DNA of 64,000 bases from Serratia ficaria. GTDB taxonomy: Bacteria > Pseudomonadota > Gammaproteobacteria > Enterobacterales > Enterobacteriaceae. The stretch spans positions 1,922,001 through 1,986,000 of the forward strand of contig NZ_LT906479.1 of assembly GCF_900187015.1 (NCBI RefSeq). Direction: 5' to 3'. Below, one piece after another: positions 1 to 7,679 of the stretch (within the stretch, counting starts at the first letter, position 1; every line of letters starts with the position of its first letter). Both the position numbers and the translations under genes were made by a program. Below the pieces are notes generated by a model. That model saw only the letters and a list, made by a program, of their open reading frames with translations. It did not search any database and had not been told where the DNA came from.

Positions 1-401
1 TCGACAGCATGTCGCTGTTCGATTCCGGCAAATACGTGCTGAAGGCGGGCTCCACCAAAATGCTCATTAACTCCCTGGTGGGCATCAAAGCCAAGCCGGG
101 CTGGCTGATTGTGGTAGCAGGCCACACGGATAACACCGGGAATCCAGCACTCAATCAGGCACTTTCCCGGAAACGTGCCGCAGCGGTACGTGACTGGATG
201 CGCGATACCGGCGATGTGCCGGAAAGTTGTTTTGCGGTGCAGGGCCATGGCGAAAGCCGCCCTGTCGCAACCAACGACACCCCGGAAGGCCGTGCGCTTA
301 ACCGACGTGTCGACATCAGTCTGGTACCGCAGGCAGATGCCTGCCGGATACCGGGCAACACCCCGACGTCATCACAGGATGATGGCGTTACCGACAATTA
401 A
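1..401 (+). CDS. OmpA-family T6SS protein, C-terminal part (5' end outside window)
   Basis: The open frame runs in from the left edge (the first full codons are Asp-Ser before the first ATG), so only the C-terminal part of a larger protein is present. It is an OmpA-like peptidoglycan-binding domain: a G-H-T-D-N-T-G segment, the conserved N-x-x-L-S-x-x-R-A block and the closing N-R-R-V-D-I strand are all visible. The domain anchors envelope proteins to the cell wall. It lies 15 bases before hcp and just ahead of clpV and vgrG, so it is probably the wall-anchoring part of the T6SS membrane complex, either a separate OmpA protein or the C-terminus of a TssL fusion. Which of the two cannot be told from this window. 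The tail after the domain is short, polar and likely disordered. Confidence 0.85.
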   Translation, partial: DSMSLFDSGKYVLKAGSTKMLINSLVGIKAKPGWLIVVAGHTDNTGNPALNQALSRKRAAAVRDWMRDTGDVPESCFAVQGHGESRPVATNDTPEGRALNRRVDISLVPQADACRIPGNTPTSSQDDGVTDN

Positions 402-416
402 TGGAGAGTAATTAAC

Positions 417-908
417 ATGGCAATTCCAGTTTATCTTTGGCTGAAAGACGACGGCGGCGCGGACATTAAAGGGTCTGTAGATGTTAAAGACCGCGAAGGC
501 AGCATTGAAGTGGTGGCGCAGCAACACAACCTGTATATCCCGACCGATAACAACACCGGCAAGCTGACCGGCACCCGTATCCATACCCCGTTCCTGTTTA
601 CCAAGGAAATCGACTCCTCCAGCCCCTATCTGTACAAGGCAGTGACCACCGGTCAGACCCTGAAATCCGCCGAATTCAAGTGGTACAAAATCAACGACGC
701 CGGTCAGGAAGTTGAGTACTTCAACACCAGGCTGGAAAACGTGAAGGTGGTGAAGGTGAACCCGGTCATGCATGACGTGAAAGACCCGGCTTACGAGAAA
801 CACAATCACCTCGAACAGCTTGAACTGCGTTACGAAAAAATCACCTGGACCTACAAAGACGGCAACATCATTCATTCCGATTCATGGAATGAGCGCGCCA
901 CCGCCTGA
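417..908 (+). CDS. hcp: Hcp, T6SS inner-tube protein (TssD)
   Basis: This 163-residue protein has the length and fold signature of the Hcp1 family: an N-terminal M-A-I-P-V-Y-L-W-L strand, a G-S-x-D-V-K-D-R-E-G-S-I-E-V segment, and a C-terminal block ending in I-T-W-T-Y-K-D-G-N-I. Hcp hexamers stack into the tube pushed out by the contracting sheath, and can carry effectors in their lumen. The start has a good ribosome site (GGAG, 9 bases upstream). It follows the OmpA-domain gene closely. Two hairpins separate it from clpV, which fits the usual need for far more Hcp than ClpV. Confidence 0.96.
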   Translation: MAIPVYLWLKDDGGADIKGSVDVKDREGSIEVVAQQHNLYIPTDNNTGKLTGTRIHTPFLFTKEIDSSSPYLYKAVTTGQTLKSAEFKWYKINDAGQEVEYFNTRLENVKVVKVNPVMHDVKDPAYEKHNHLEQLELRYEKITWTYKDGNIIHSDSWNERATA

Positions 909-966
909 TTACGCGTCATATTTCGCGTAATCCTCGTTCTTAAGCGGACGGGGAATACCTGTCCGC
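907..966 (+). promoter_or_regulatory. Two tandem hairpins between hcp and clpV
   Basis: The first hairpin begins at the hcp stop codon: a perfect 9-bp stem (907-915 with 924-932) around an 8-base loop. The second pairs 944-949 with 961-966. Neither is followed by a clean T-run, so these look like 3'-end stabilisers or partial attenuators rather than full terminators. They would leave hcp message abundant relative to the downstream genes. Confidence 0.6.
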
Positions 967-1079
967 AAAGGAAAACACAATCTGCCCGCCTGACCTGATG
1001 CGCTTTAGGCTCCTTATGACAAGGAAACAGCGATGGGCGGTAGCGTGCCTGAAGGTCCCCAAACAGCGAGTTCAAGAAC

Positions 1080-3734
1080 ATGGAAAAAACGGCAATTCTC
1101 CTGCGTCGTCTCAACCCCTACTGCGCCCGTGCGATGGAAGGGGCGGCTTCACTCTGCCAGACCCGTGCGCATGCGGAAATTCTGCCGGAGCACTGGCTGC
1201 TGAAATTGCTGGAGCAGGGCGAAGGTGACCTCACGGTGCTGGCGCGTCGCTATGAATGGGATATGGATACCCTGTGGCAGGATTTACTCGGCTGGCTGGA
1301 TAAACAACCGCGCTCTGCGCGCCACCGGCCCCAGTTATCTGACAACATCCAGACCCTGATGCAGGACGCCTGGATGCGGGCGTCACTGGCAGGTGAAGAA
1401 CACATTCGCAGTGCCCATCTGCTGATGGCACTGCTGGATAAACCGAAACTGGCACGCTGTGATGGTCTGTGGCCGCTGCTGACACTGGGCCAGAGCCAGC
1501 TGGAGCGCCTGCGTCCGTTGCTGGATGCGCAGTCCGACGAACGCCCGGATGCCCAGCAGGCCGAGGTCCTGGCGCAACGTCACGGCAGTGAAGTGGAGTT
1601 TGTCGGCCGCCCGGTCGGCGCAGAACCGAAAGAAGGTGAACTGAATCCGGTCCTGCAGAATGCGCTGGATAAATTCACCCTTGATGTCACCGCGAAGGCG
1701 AAGGAGGGCAAGATTGACCCGGTGTTCGGCCGTGACACCGAAATCCGCCTGATGGTGGATATTCTCTCCCGCCGTCGTAAAAACAACCCGATCCTGGTCG
1801 GTGAACCGGGCGTGGGGAAAACCGCACTGGTCGAAGGCCTGGCGCTGCGCATCGCCGAAGGCAATGTGCCTGAGTCGCTCAAACCTGTTGTTCTGCGTGC
1901 CCTCGACCTCGGTCTGCTGCAGGCGGGGGCGGGCGTAAAGGGCGAATTTGAACAGCGTCTGAAAAACGTGATTGAGGCGGTGCAGCAATCACCGAAGCCC
2001 ATTCTGCTGTTTATCGACGAGGCGCATACCCTTATCGGCGCCGGCAATCAGGCGGGCGGCGCGGATGCGGCCAACCTGCTGAAACCGGCGCTGGCGCGGG
2101 GTGAACTGCGCACCATTGCCGCGACGACCTGGTCCGAATACAAGCAGTACTTCGAGCGCGATGCCGCCCTGGAGCGCCGCTTCCAGATGGTCAAGGTGGA
2201 CGAACCTGATGATGACACGGCATGTCTGATGCTGCGCGGCCTGAAATCCCGCTATGCCGAACACCATAACGTGCACATCACCGACGACGCGGTGCGTGCC
2301 GCAGTCACGCTTTCTCGCCGCTATCTGACCGGCCGTCAGTTGCCGGACAAAGCGGTTGACCTGCTCGATACCGCAAGCGCCCGTGTGCGCATGAGTCTTG
2401 ATACCGTGCCGGAAGCGATAGTGCGCCTGAAGGCGCAACTGACTGCGCTGGCGCTGGAAGAGCAGGCCCTGCTGGACGATATCGCGGTCGGGGGCACTGC
2501 ACAGCGCGACCGTCTGAGCATGATTGAACAACAGCGGCAGGCAAAAACCGATGCTCTGGCGCAGCTTGAATCCCGTTTTATCGACGAAAAATCGCTGGCA
2601 CAGCAGCTGATGGCCAGCCGGAAAGACATCAGCCAGCAGGCAGAAATCGTGGCGCTGCAGCAACGGCTGGAAAATGAACAAAAGGGCGAGGCCCTGATTC
2701 AGGTGGATGTGGACACTCGCACCCTGGCTAACGTGATTGCCGACTGGACCGGAGTGCCGTTTTCATCATTGATGAAAGACGAGCAGGCCGAACTGCTGAA
2801 CCTGGAAGAGGAAATCGGCAAACGCGTTGTGGGCCAGGATGCAGCGCTCAACGCCATCGCCCAGCGCCTGCGCGCCGCCAAAACCGGGCTCACGTCCGAA
2901 AACGGCCCGCAGGGCGTGTTCCTGCTGGTCGGCCCGAGCGGCACCGGTAAAACCGAAACCGCGCTGGCGCTGGCCGATGTGCTGTACGGCGGCGAAAAGT
3001 CGCTTATCACCATCAACCTGTCGGAGTACCAGGAGCCGCACACGGTTTCTCAGCTGAAAGGCTCGCCACCGGGCTACGTCGGGTACGGCCAGGGCGGTAT
3101 CCTGACCGAGGCGGTGCGTAAGCGGCCGTACAGCGTGGTGCTGCTCGACGAGGTGGAGAAAGCGCACCGCGACGTAATGAATTTGTTCTATCAGGTGTTT
3201 GACCGGGGCTTTATGCGCGACGGCGAAGGGCGCGAAATCGACTTCCGTAACACCGTGATCCTGATGACCTCCAACCTCGGCAGCGACCCCATCATGCAAC
3301 TGCTGGATCAACAACCGGAAGCCACCGAAGGCGACCTGCACGCGCTGCTGCGCCCAATATTGCGCGACCACTTCCAGCCCGCGCTGCTGGCCCGCTTCCA
3401 GGCGGTGATTTACCGCCCGCTGAGCGAGCCCGCGATGCGCATCGTTGTTGAAATGAAACTCGGGCAGGTGAGCAAACGCCTGCACCGTCACTACGGCTTG
3501 ACCACGCATATTGATGAGAGTCTGTATGACGCGCTCACGTCCGCCTGCCTGCTGCCGGATACCGGCGCGCGCAACGTCGACAGTCTGCTGAATCAACAAA
3601 TTCTGCCGGTGCTGAGTCAGCAGCTGCTGACCCACATGGCCGCGAAACAGAAACCACAGTCGTTACGGCTTGGCTGGCGTGAGGAAGAGGGCATCGGGCT
3701 GGAGTTTGGCCATATGCAAGGAGAGAGCGTATGA
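1080..3734 (+). CDS. clpV: ClpV, T6SS sheath-recycling AAA+ ATPase (TssH)
   Basis: This is an 884-residue double AAA+ ATPase of the ClpB/ClpV type. It has an N-terminal Clp-N region (about 1-150), Walker A GEPGVGKT at 241-248, Walker B in L-L-F-I-D-E-A-H, a middle coiled coil (about 440-550), and a second Walker A GPSGTGKT at 618-625 with [11 protein letters not shown]. ClpV disassembles contracted TssB/TssC sheaths in the cytoplasm so that they can be reused. No clear ribosome site precedes the ATG at 1080. An overlapping 56-codon frame starting at 1033 has a better one (AAGGAAAC), so translational coupling is possible but unproven. The stop overlaps the vgrG start (ATGA). Confidence 0.96.
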   Translation: MEKTAILLRRLNPYCARAMEGAASLCQTRAHAEILPEHWLLKLLEQGEGDLTVLARRYEWDMDTLWQDLLGWLDKQPRSARHRPQLSDNIQTLMQDAWMRASLAGEEHIRSAHLLMALLDKPKLARCDGLWPLLTLGQSQLERLRPLLDAQSDERPDAQQAEVLAQRHGSEVEFVGRPVGAEPKEGELNPVLQNALDKFTLDVTAKAKEGKIDPVFGRDTEIRLMVDILSRRRKNNPILVGEPGVGKTALVEGLALRIAEGNVPESLKPVVLRALDLGLLQAGAGVKGEFEQRLKNVIEAVQQSPKPILLFIDEAHTLIGAGNQAGGADAANLLKPALARGELRTIAATTWSEYKQYFERDAALERRFQMVKVDEPDDDTACLMLRGLKSRYAEHHNVHITDDAVRAAVTLSRRYLTGRQLPDKAVDLLDTASARVRMSLDTVPEAIVRLKAQLTALALEEQALLDDIAVGGTAQRDRLSMIEQQRQAKTDALAQLESRFIDEKSLAQQLMASRKDISQQAEIVALQQRLENEQKGEALIQVDVDTRTLANVIADWTGVPFSSLMKDEQAELLNLEEEIGKRVVGQDAALNAIAQRLRAAKTGLTSENGPQGVFLLVGPSGTGKTETALALADVLYGGEKSLITINLSEYQEPHTVSQLKGSPPGYVGYGQGGILTEAVRKRPYSVVLLDEVEKAHRDVMNLFYQVFDRGFMRDGEGREIDFRNTVILMTSNLGSDPIMQLLDQQPEATEGDLHALLRPILRDHFQPALLARFQAVIYRPLSEPAMRIVVEMKLGQVSKRLHRHYGLTTHIDESLYDALTSACLLPDTGARNVDSLLNQQILPVLSQQLLTHMAAKQKPQSLRLGWREEEGIGLEFGHMQGESV

Positions 3735-6226
3735 GCACCAGTCTCCCGATTAAATTCAGCCATAACCACCACCTGCTGGCGATAAAAGGGTGTGAAGCAG
3801 AGCTCGATGTGCTGGCGTTTGAAGGCGAAGAGGCCCTGAGCAAGCCGTTCAGCTACCGTATTGAGTTCACCAGTAGCGACCATGCCATCAGCAAGGAAAT
3901 GATGCTGATGAAAGCGGCCTCCCTGACGTTGCAGGCCCCGCTGGACCAGGGTTACGGCATTAAAATGCAGCGGGCCGTGCGCACTCTTCAAGGGATAGTG
4001 AGCGGTTTTGAACGCCTCAACACCTCTAAGGATGAAACCCATTACGCCCTGACGCTCCAGCCACGCCTGGCGCTGCTTGACCGTTCGCACCAGAACGCGG
4101 TTTATCAGGACATGTCGGTGCCGCAGATTGTGGAAAAAATCCTGCGCGAGCGCCACAGCATGCGCGGCCAGGACTTTCTGTTTTCGCTCTCAAAAGAATA
4201 CCCGCGCCGTGAGCAGGTGATGCAGTACGGCGAGGATGACCTGCACTTTATTGCTCGCCTGTTGGGTGAAGTCGGCATCTGGTTCCGTTTTACCACCGAT
4301 ACGCGCCTGAATATCGACGTGGTGGAGTTTTACGACGGTCGGCAGGGTTATGAAAAAGGCCTGACGCTGCCGTCGGTTCCGCCGTCGGGCCAGCACTCGC
4401 AAGGCATGGACTCGGTCTGGGGCATGGAGAGCCATCACAACGTGGTGCAAAAGCAGGTCAGCACCCGCGATTACAACTACCGCCAGGCCACCGACGACAT
4501 GAACACCCAGATCGATGCGACCCGCGGCGACAGCACCACCTACGGCGAGGCTTACCACTATGCCGACAACTACCTGACGCCGGGCAGCACTTATGACCGT
4601 AACCCGGCTCCGGAGTCCGGCGCGTTTTATGCCCGCGTGCGTCATGAGCGCTACCTGAACGGCCAGACCCGACTCAGCGCCATCACCAGTTGCCCGACAC
4701 TGGCGCCCGGACAGGTGCTGAAAGTCACCGGCGGCTATGAAGTGGCGGAGGCGTTCAGCCAGGGCGCGCTCATCACCGGGATGAAAAGCGCGGCCCGCCG
4801 TGATAAAGATTTTGAGGTGCATTTCAGCGGTATCCCGGACAGCACCGATTTTGGCTTCCGCCCGAAACCCGGTGAACGCCCGGTGATGGCCGGCACATTA
4901 CCGGCACGGGTGACCAGCACCACGGAAAACGACACCTACGGCCATATCGATAAAGACGGCCGCTATCGCGTCAACATGCTGTTTGACCGCGATAACTGGG
5001 AAACCGGATTCGAGAGCCTGTGGGTGCGTCAGTCTCGCCCCTATGCCGGCGAGACCTATGGTCTGCACCTGCCGCTGCTGGCGGGTACCGAAGTGGCGAT
5101 TGGCTTTGAAGACGGCAATCCGGACAGGCCGTACATCTCCGGGGCGCTGCACGACTCCGCGCACGGCGACCACGTCACCATCCGCAACTACAAGCGCAAC
5201 GTGCTGCGCACCCCGGCTAACAACAAAATCCGCCTCGACGATGAACGAGGGAAAGAGCACATCAAGGTCAGCACCGAGTACGGCGGCAAGAGCCAGCTGA
5301 ACCTCGGCCATCTCGTCGACGGTGAAAAGCAAAAACGGGGCGAGGGGTTTGAACTCAGAACCGACAGCTGGGGTGCCATCCGGGCGCAGAAAGGGATATT
5401 CATCAGTGCAGACGGCCAGGCAAAGGCGCAGGGCCAGGTCCTTGATATGGAGCCTGCGCTCGCACGGCTTTCAGCAGCATTAGTGGAAATGGAATCTCTT
5501 GCTGTCAGCGCACAGCAGGCTCAGGCACTGGCTGCCGATGTTGGCCGTCAGCAAAAACTCCTGAAGCAAAAAATCGAACAATTGCATGAAGAGGTGATCT
5601 TGGGCAGTGCGCCAAAGGGCATGGCGTTGGTAAGTGGTGAAGATATGCAGTTATCAGCCAGTGATAATCTGACGCTGACGGCAGGCAAACAACTGGATGT
5701 CGGAGCGCAGAAAGATTTCACGCTGGCTGCGGGTAAGCAACTCAGCCTGTACAGCCGTGAAGGTGCAAAATTGTTTAGCTCGCATAACGATATTGATATT
5801 CAGGCTCAGGGCGGAAATATCACCACTTGGTCCACACAGGACACGCATATTTCGAGTGGCAAGAGACTAGTCGTTACGGCACAGGACGAGCTGATACTGA
5901 TATGCGGAGGCGGCTACATCAAAATCAAAGGCGGAAATGTTGAAATTGGCGGGCCGGGCAAATTACTCATCAAGAATACGGGCATCAAGAAGGCCGGTTC
6001 GGCCAGTATGCAGGGGGTGATGAAGTCATTTGAGCCGGAGAGTTTTGATGAGAAGTTTGTTATCAGAAATGCATTGACAAAAGAACCATTACCCGGCAAG
6101 GCCTATAAGATCACTATGCCAGATGGTTCAGTAACGGCTGGTATCACTGATGCATCAGGCGCAACCTCACTCAATGCATCGGATGTTGTTGATGACATGT
6201 TTATCACTCTTGTAAAAGGATCATAA
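3731..6226 (+). CDS. vgrG: VgrG spike protein with C-terminal extension (TssI)
   Basis: This 831-residue protein forms the T6SS spike. It has an N-terminal gp27-like part (about 1-380), a gp5-like OB-fold region around 390-470, and then a DUF2345-type beta-helix with repeated D-I-x-A / L-T-A-G-K turns (about 630-750). Two additions are visible. Residues about 571-625 form a charged helical or coiled-coil insert. The last 60 or so residues, including E-P-L-P-G-K-A-Y and D-G-S-V-T-A-G-I-T-D, resemble a transthyretin-like tail, a domain that loads Tle lipases in other enteric VgrGs. A Tle lipase gene lies 1.4 kb downstream. The 3' tail has a second, damaged copy at 6573-6619. Confidence 0.95.
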   Translation: MSTSLPIKFSHNHHLLAIKGCEAELDVLAFEGEEALSKPFSYRIEFTSSDHAISKEMMLMKAASLTLQAPLDQGYGIKMQRAVRTLQGIVSGFERLNTSKDETHYALTLQPRLALLDRSHQNAVYQDMSVPQIVEKILRERHSMRGQDFLFSLSKEYPRREQVMQYGEDDLHFIARLLGEVGIWFRFTTDTRLNIDVVEFYDGRQGYEKGLTLPSVPPSGQHSQGMDSVWGMESHHNVVQKQVSTRDYNYRQATDDMNTQIDATRGDSTTYGEAYHYADNYLTPGSTYDRNPAPESGAFYARVRHERYLNGQTRLSAITSCPTLAPGQVLKVTGGYEVAEAFSQGALITGMKSAARRDKDFEVHFSGIPDSTDFGFRPKPGERPVMAGTLPARVTSTTENDTYGHIDKDGRYRVNMLFDRDNWETGFESLWVRQSRPYAGETYGLHLPLLAGTEVAIGFEDGNPDRPYISGALHDSAHGDHVTIRNYKRNVLRTPANNKIRLDDERGKEHIKVSTEYGGKSQLNLGHLVDGEKQKRGEGFELRTDSWGAIRAQKGIFISADGQAKAQGQVLDMEPALARLSAALVEMESLAVSAQQAQALAADVGRQQKLLKQKIEQLHEEVILGSAPKGMALVSGEDMQLSASDNLTLTAGKQLDVGAQKDFTLAAGKQLSLYSREGAKLFSSHNDIDIQAQGGNITTWSTQDTHISSGKRLVVTAQDELILICGGGYIKIKGGNVEIGGPGKLLIKNTGIKKAGSASMQGVMKSFEPESFDEKFVIRNALTKEPLPGKAYKITMPDGSVTAGITDASGATSLNASDVVDDMFITLVKGS

Positions 6227-6248
6227 ATACAATGATAAGAAGAACATT

Positions 6249-6443
6249 ATGCTGGGATTAACCTATGTTGTCTTTATATTGTACTCGTTAGTAATAGGTG
6301 TGGTTGGTTCCATGTTTATTTGGATGCTGTCAGGGAAGGTTAATAAATTTAGTACGTTCATTCTTATTTTTGGTGTAAGTGTTTTTGTTTCATTTGTAGT
6401 TCTAACTGCGATGCAGGTTGTGGGGGTTCCGGTAGTAAGATGA
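6249..6443 (+). CDS. Small two-helix membrane protein, possible orphan immunity or remnant
   Basis: This is a 64-residue hydrophobic protein with two predicted membrane helices (about 3-27 and 37-59) joined by a short basic loop (S-G-K-V-N-K). No family is recognised. It lies between the intact vgrG and a truncated tle remnant, where an immunity gene normally sits in such cassettes. It may therefore be an orphan immunity gene or a piece of one. The DNA is much more AT-rich than the flanking T6SS genes. Its ribosome site (AAGAAGAA) is weak. Coding status is likely but function is inference from position. Confidence 0.5.
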   Translation: MLGLTYVVFILYSLVIGVVGSMFIWMLSGKVNKFSTFILIFGVSVFVSFVVLTAMQVVGVPVVR

Positions 6444-6456
6444 TTTGTTTTTTATA

Positions 6457-6579
6457 ATGGATTGTTTAATCTTGGATGTGAGAAGTGGCAAGAAAAATGA
6501 ACCAACAAGAGATCTTGGAGTTGAGTGTGATGATAATGGTCATCCGAATTGGAAAACATTTTCATCTAATCATCACTAA
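6457..6579 (+). pseudogene. Truncated 5' end of a second tle lipase gene
   Basis: A 40-codon frame ends at TAA 6577-6579. Its residues N-E-P-T-R-D-L-G-V-E-C-D-D-N-G-H-P-N-W align without gaps to the start of the intact lipase at 7669 (T-E-P-V-R-E-L-D-C-Q-F-D-D-N-G-N-P-S-W). Roughly 12 of 27 positions are identical over the aligned stretch. The similarity stops just before the lipase oxyanion segment, where the sequence switches into a copy of the vgrG tail. This is a deletion remnant of a divergent effector gene rather than a recent copy. Confidence 0.75.
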
Positions 6580-6619
6580 ATTCTTCAGATGTTATTGATG
6601 ATATGGTAATCAGTCTGGT
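6573..6619 (+). pseudogene. Second copy of the vgrG 3' tail (fragment)
   Basis: These 47 bases match the end of the intact vgrG (6167-6213) at 37 positions, without gaps. They encode S-L-N-S-S-D-V-I-D-D-M-V-I-S-L-V against S-L-N-A-S-D-V-V-D-D-M-F-I-T-L-V. The fragment fuses directly to the tle remnant and runs into the leader of the next gene. It marks the border of an acquired or exchanged VgrG-tail/effector cassette. Confidence 0.8.
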
Positions 6620-6632
6620 GATGAGGGATAAG

Positions 6633-7679
6633 ATGAAAGGGAATCAATCAAACCGAAAAATCTATATTATTCTGGGCGTCATTGGGATCGTGCTGTATGG
6701 GTTATTCAAATTATTACAGACCATGGCCGGGCTCACTGTGGGGGGGAGCCTTGGTGTCGGACTGGGGGGCATGAGTGGCTCTCAGCGGTTGACGGAGTCC
6801 CGCAAGGTAGAAACCGATGCACCGACGCAGGTAATTTATCATATTGATGAACATCGTTTTCTTACGCTGGAAAATTATATCGCCTGCGATAAAGGGGGGC
6901 AGGTTTACTACAATGACATTCAGCGTGGAGTGAAAACTTTACTGGGATGGGATATCGACTTCAATGACTTCTCTTATAGACGGGGTAATAATGTTTCTGC
7001 CTATCAGGGGGTAATAATTAACGGCGCTGATAATGGCTATCTGGCATTCCCGGGGGCTGTGACTGCGCAATATTGTGGCAGTGGAAACTCTTCTACAGGT
7101 TGCCCAGTGTTCATTTTCTTTTCGGCTGATTATGGGAAGACGTTTATTTACAGAATTATTGCTAAAGAATACAACACCCCGGTGCGGTTCAGTAAACTAA
7201 AGGTGATGGTGGCAAATGATGGTGTTTATCTACGTGATGAGTCTGAGCCAGAGCCGGATTATAATAACATAAGAAGATATGACTATATTTTTAGAGTTAC
7301 TAAGTACCGATTTGATAATGACATGTTGATTAATGTGTATGGTGATTGGGATGAGAAGATTGAACTCCTTATAAAAGAAGAGTTAATAAGGAAAAATATT
7401 CCGTATGCAGACAAATATGGTCCTGATTTTGATTTCTTCGACTACGCTAGGAAAATAACCCCTCCTAAGACTAATGAGGAAATAAATGCAATGGCAGATG
7501 AGTACAGTGACATTGCATCAGTGATAACAAAGAGGGTATATAAAGATAAAATAACATTCCCTAGCCTACCAATGCAAAGTATAGCTAATAAATATAGTTG
7601 TGATAAAGCAATTAAAGCAAAAACGATAACCTATATTAGTAAAAATGGCAGAGCGGAGGTGGTGAAAAATGACCAATAG
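6633..7679 (+). CDS. Membrane-anchored protein, candidate immunity protein for the Tle lipase
   Basis: This 348-residue protein has one N-terminal membrane helix (about 10-33, I-Y-I-I-L-G-V-I-G-I-V-L-Y-G), a glycine-rich linker and a large polar domain. That topology fits a periplasm-facing anchored protein. The start is placed at 6633, not the upstream in-frame ATG at 6603, because 6603 lies inside the vgrG-tail remnant and GAGGG at 6623-6627 is correctly spaced for 6633. It overlaps the lipase start by 11 bases. Periplasmic or membrane-anchored immunity proteins usually sit next to Tle phospholipase genes, so an immunity role is inferred. No family was recognised. The gene is clearly AT-rich. 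Confidence 0.65.
   Translation: MKGNQSNRKIYIILGVIGIVLYGLFKLLQTMAGLTVGGSLGVGLGGMSGSQRLTESRKVETDAPTQVIYHIDEHRFLTLENYIACDKGGQVYYNDIQRGVKTLLGWDIDFNDFSYRRGNNVSAYQGVIINGADNGYLAFPGAVTAQYCGSGNSSTGCPVFIFFSADYGKTFIYRIIAKEYNTPVRFSKLKVMVANDGVYLRDESEPEPDYNNIRRYDYIFRVTKYRFDNDMLINVYGDWDEKIELLIKEELIRKNIPYADKYGPDFDFFDYARKITPPKTNEEINAMADEYSDIASVITKRVYKDKITFPSLPMQSIANKYSCDKAIKAKTITYISKNGRAEVVKNDQ

Noticed and set aside
1033-1203. 56-codon frame with a good ribosome site overlapping the clpV start
   Set aside because: Translation is Arg-rich with no family and mostly overlaps clpV; at most a coupling leader.
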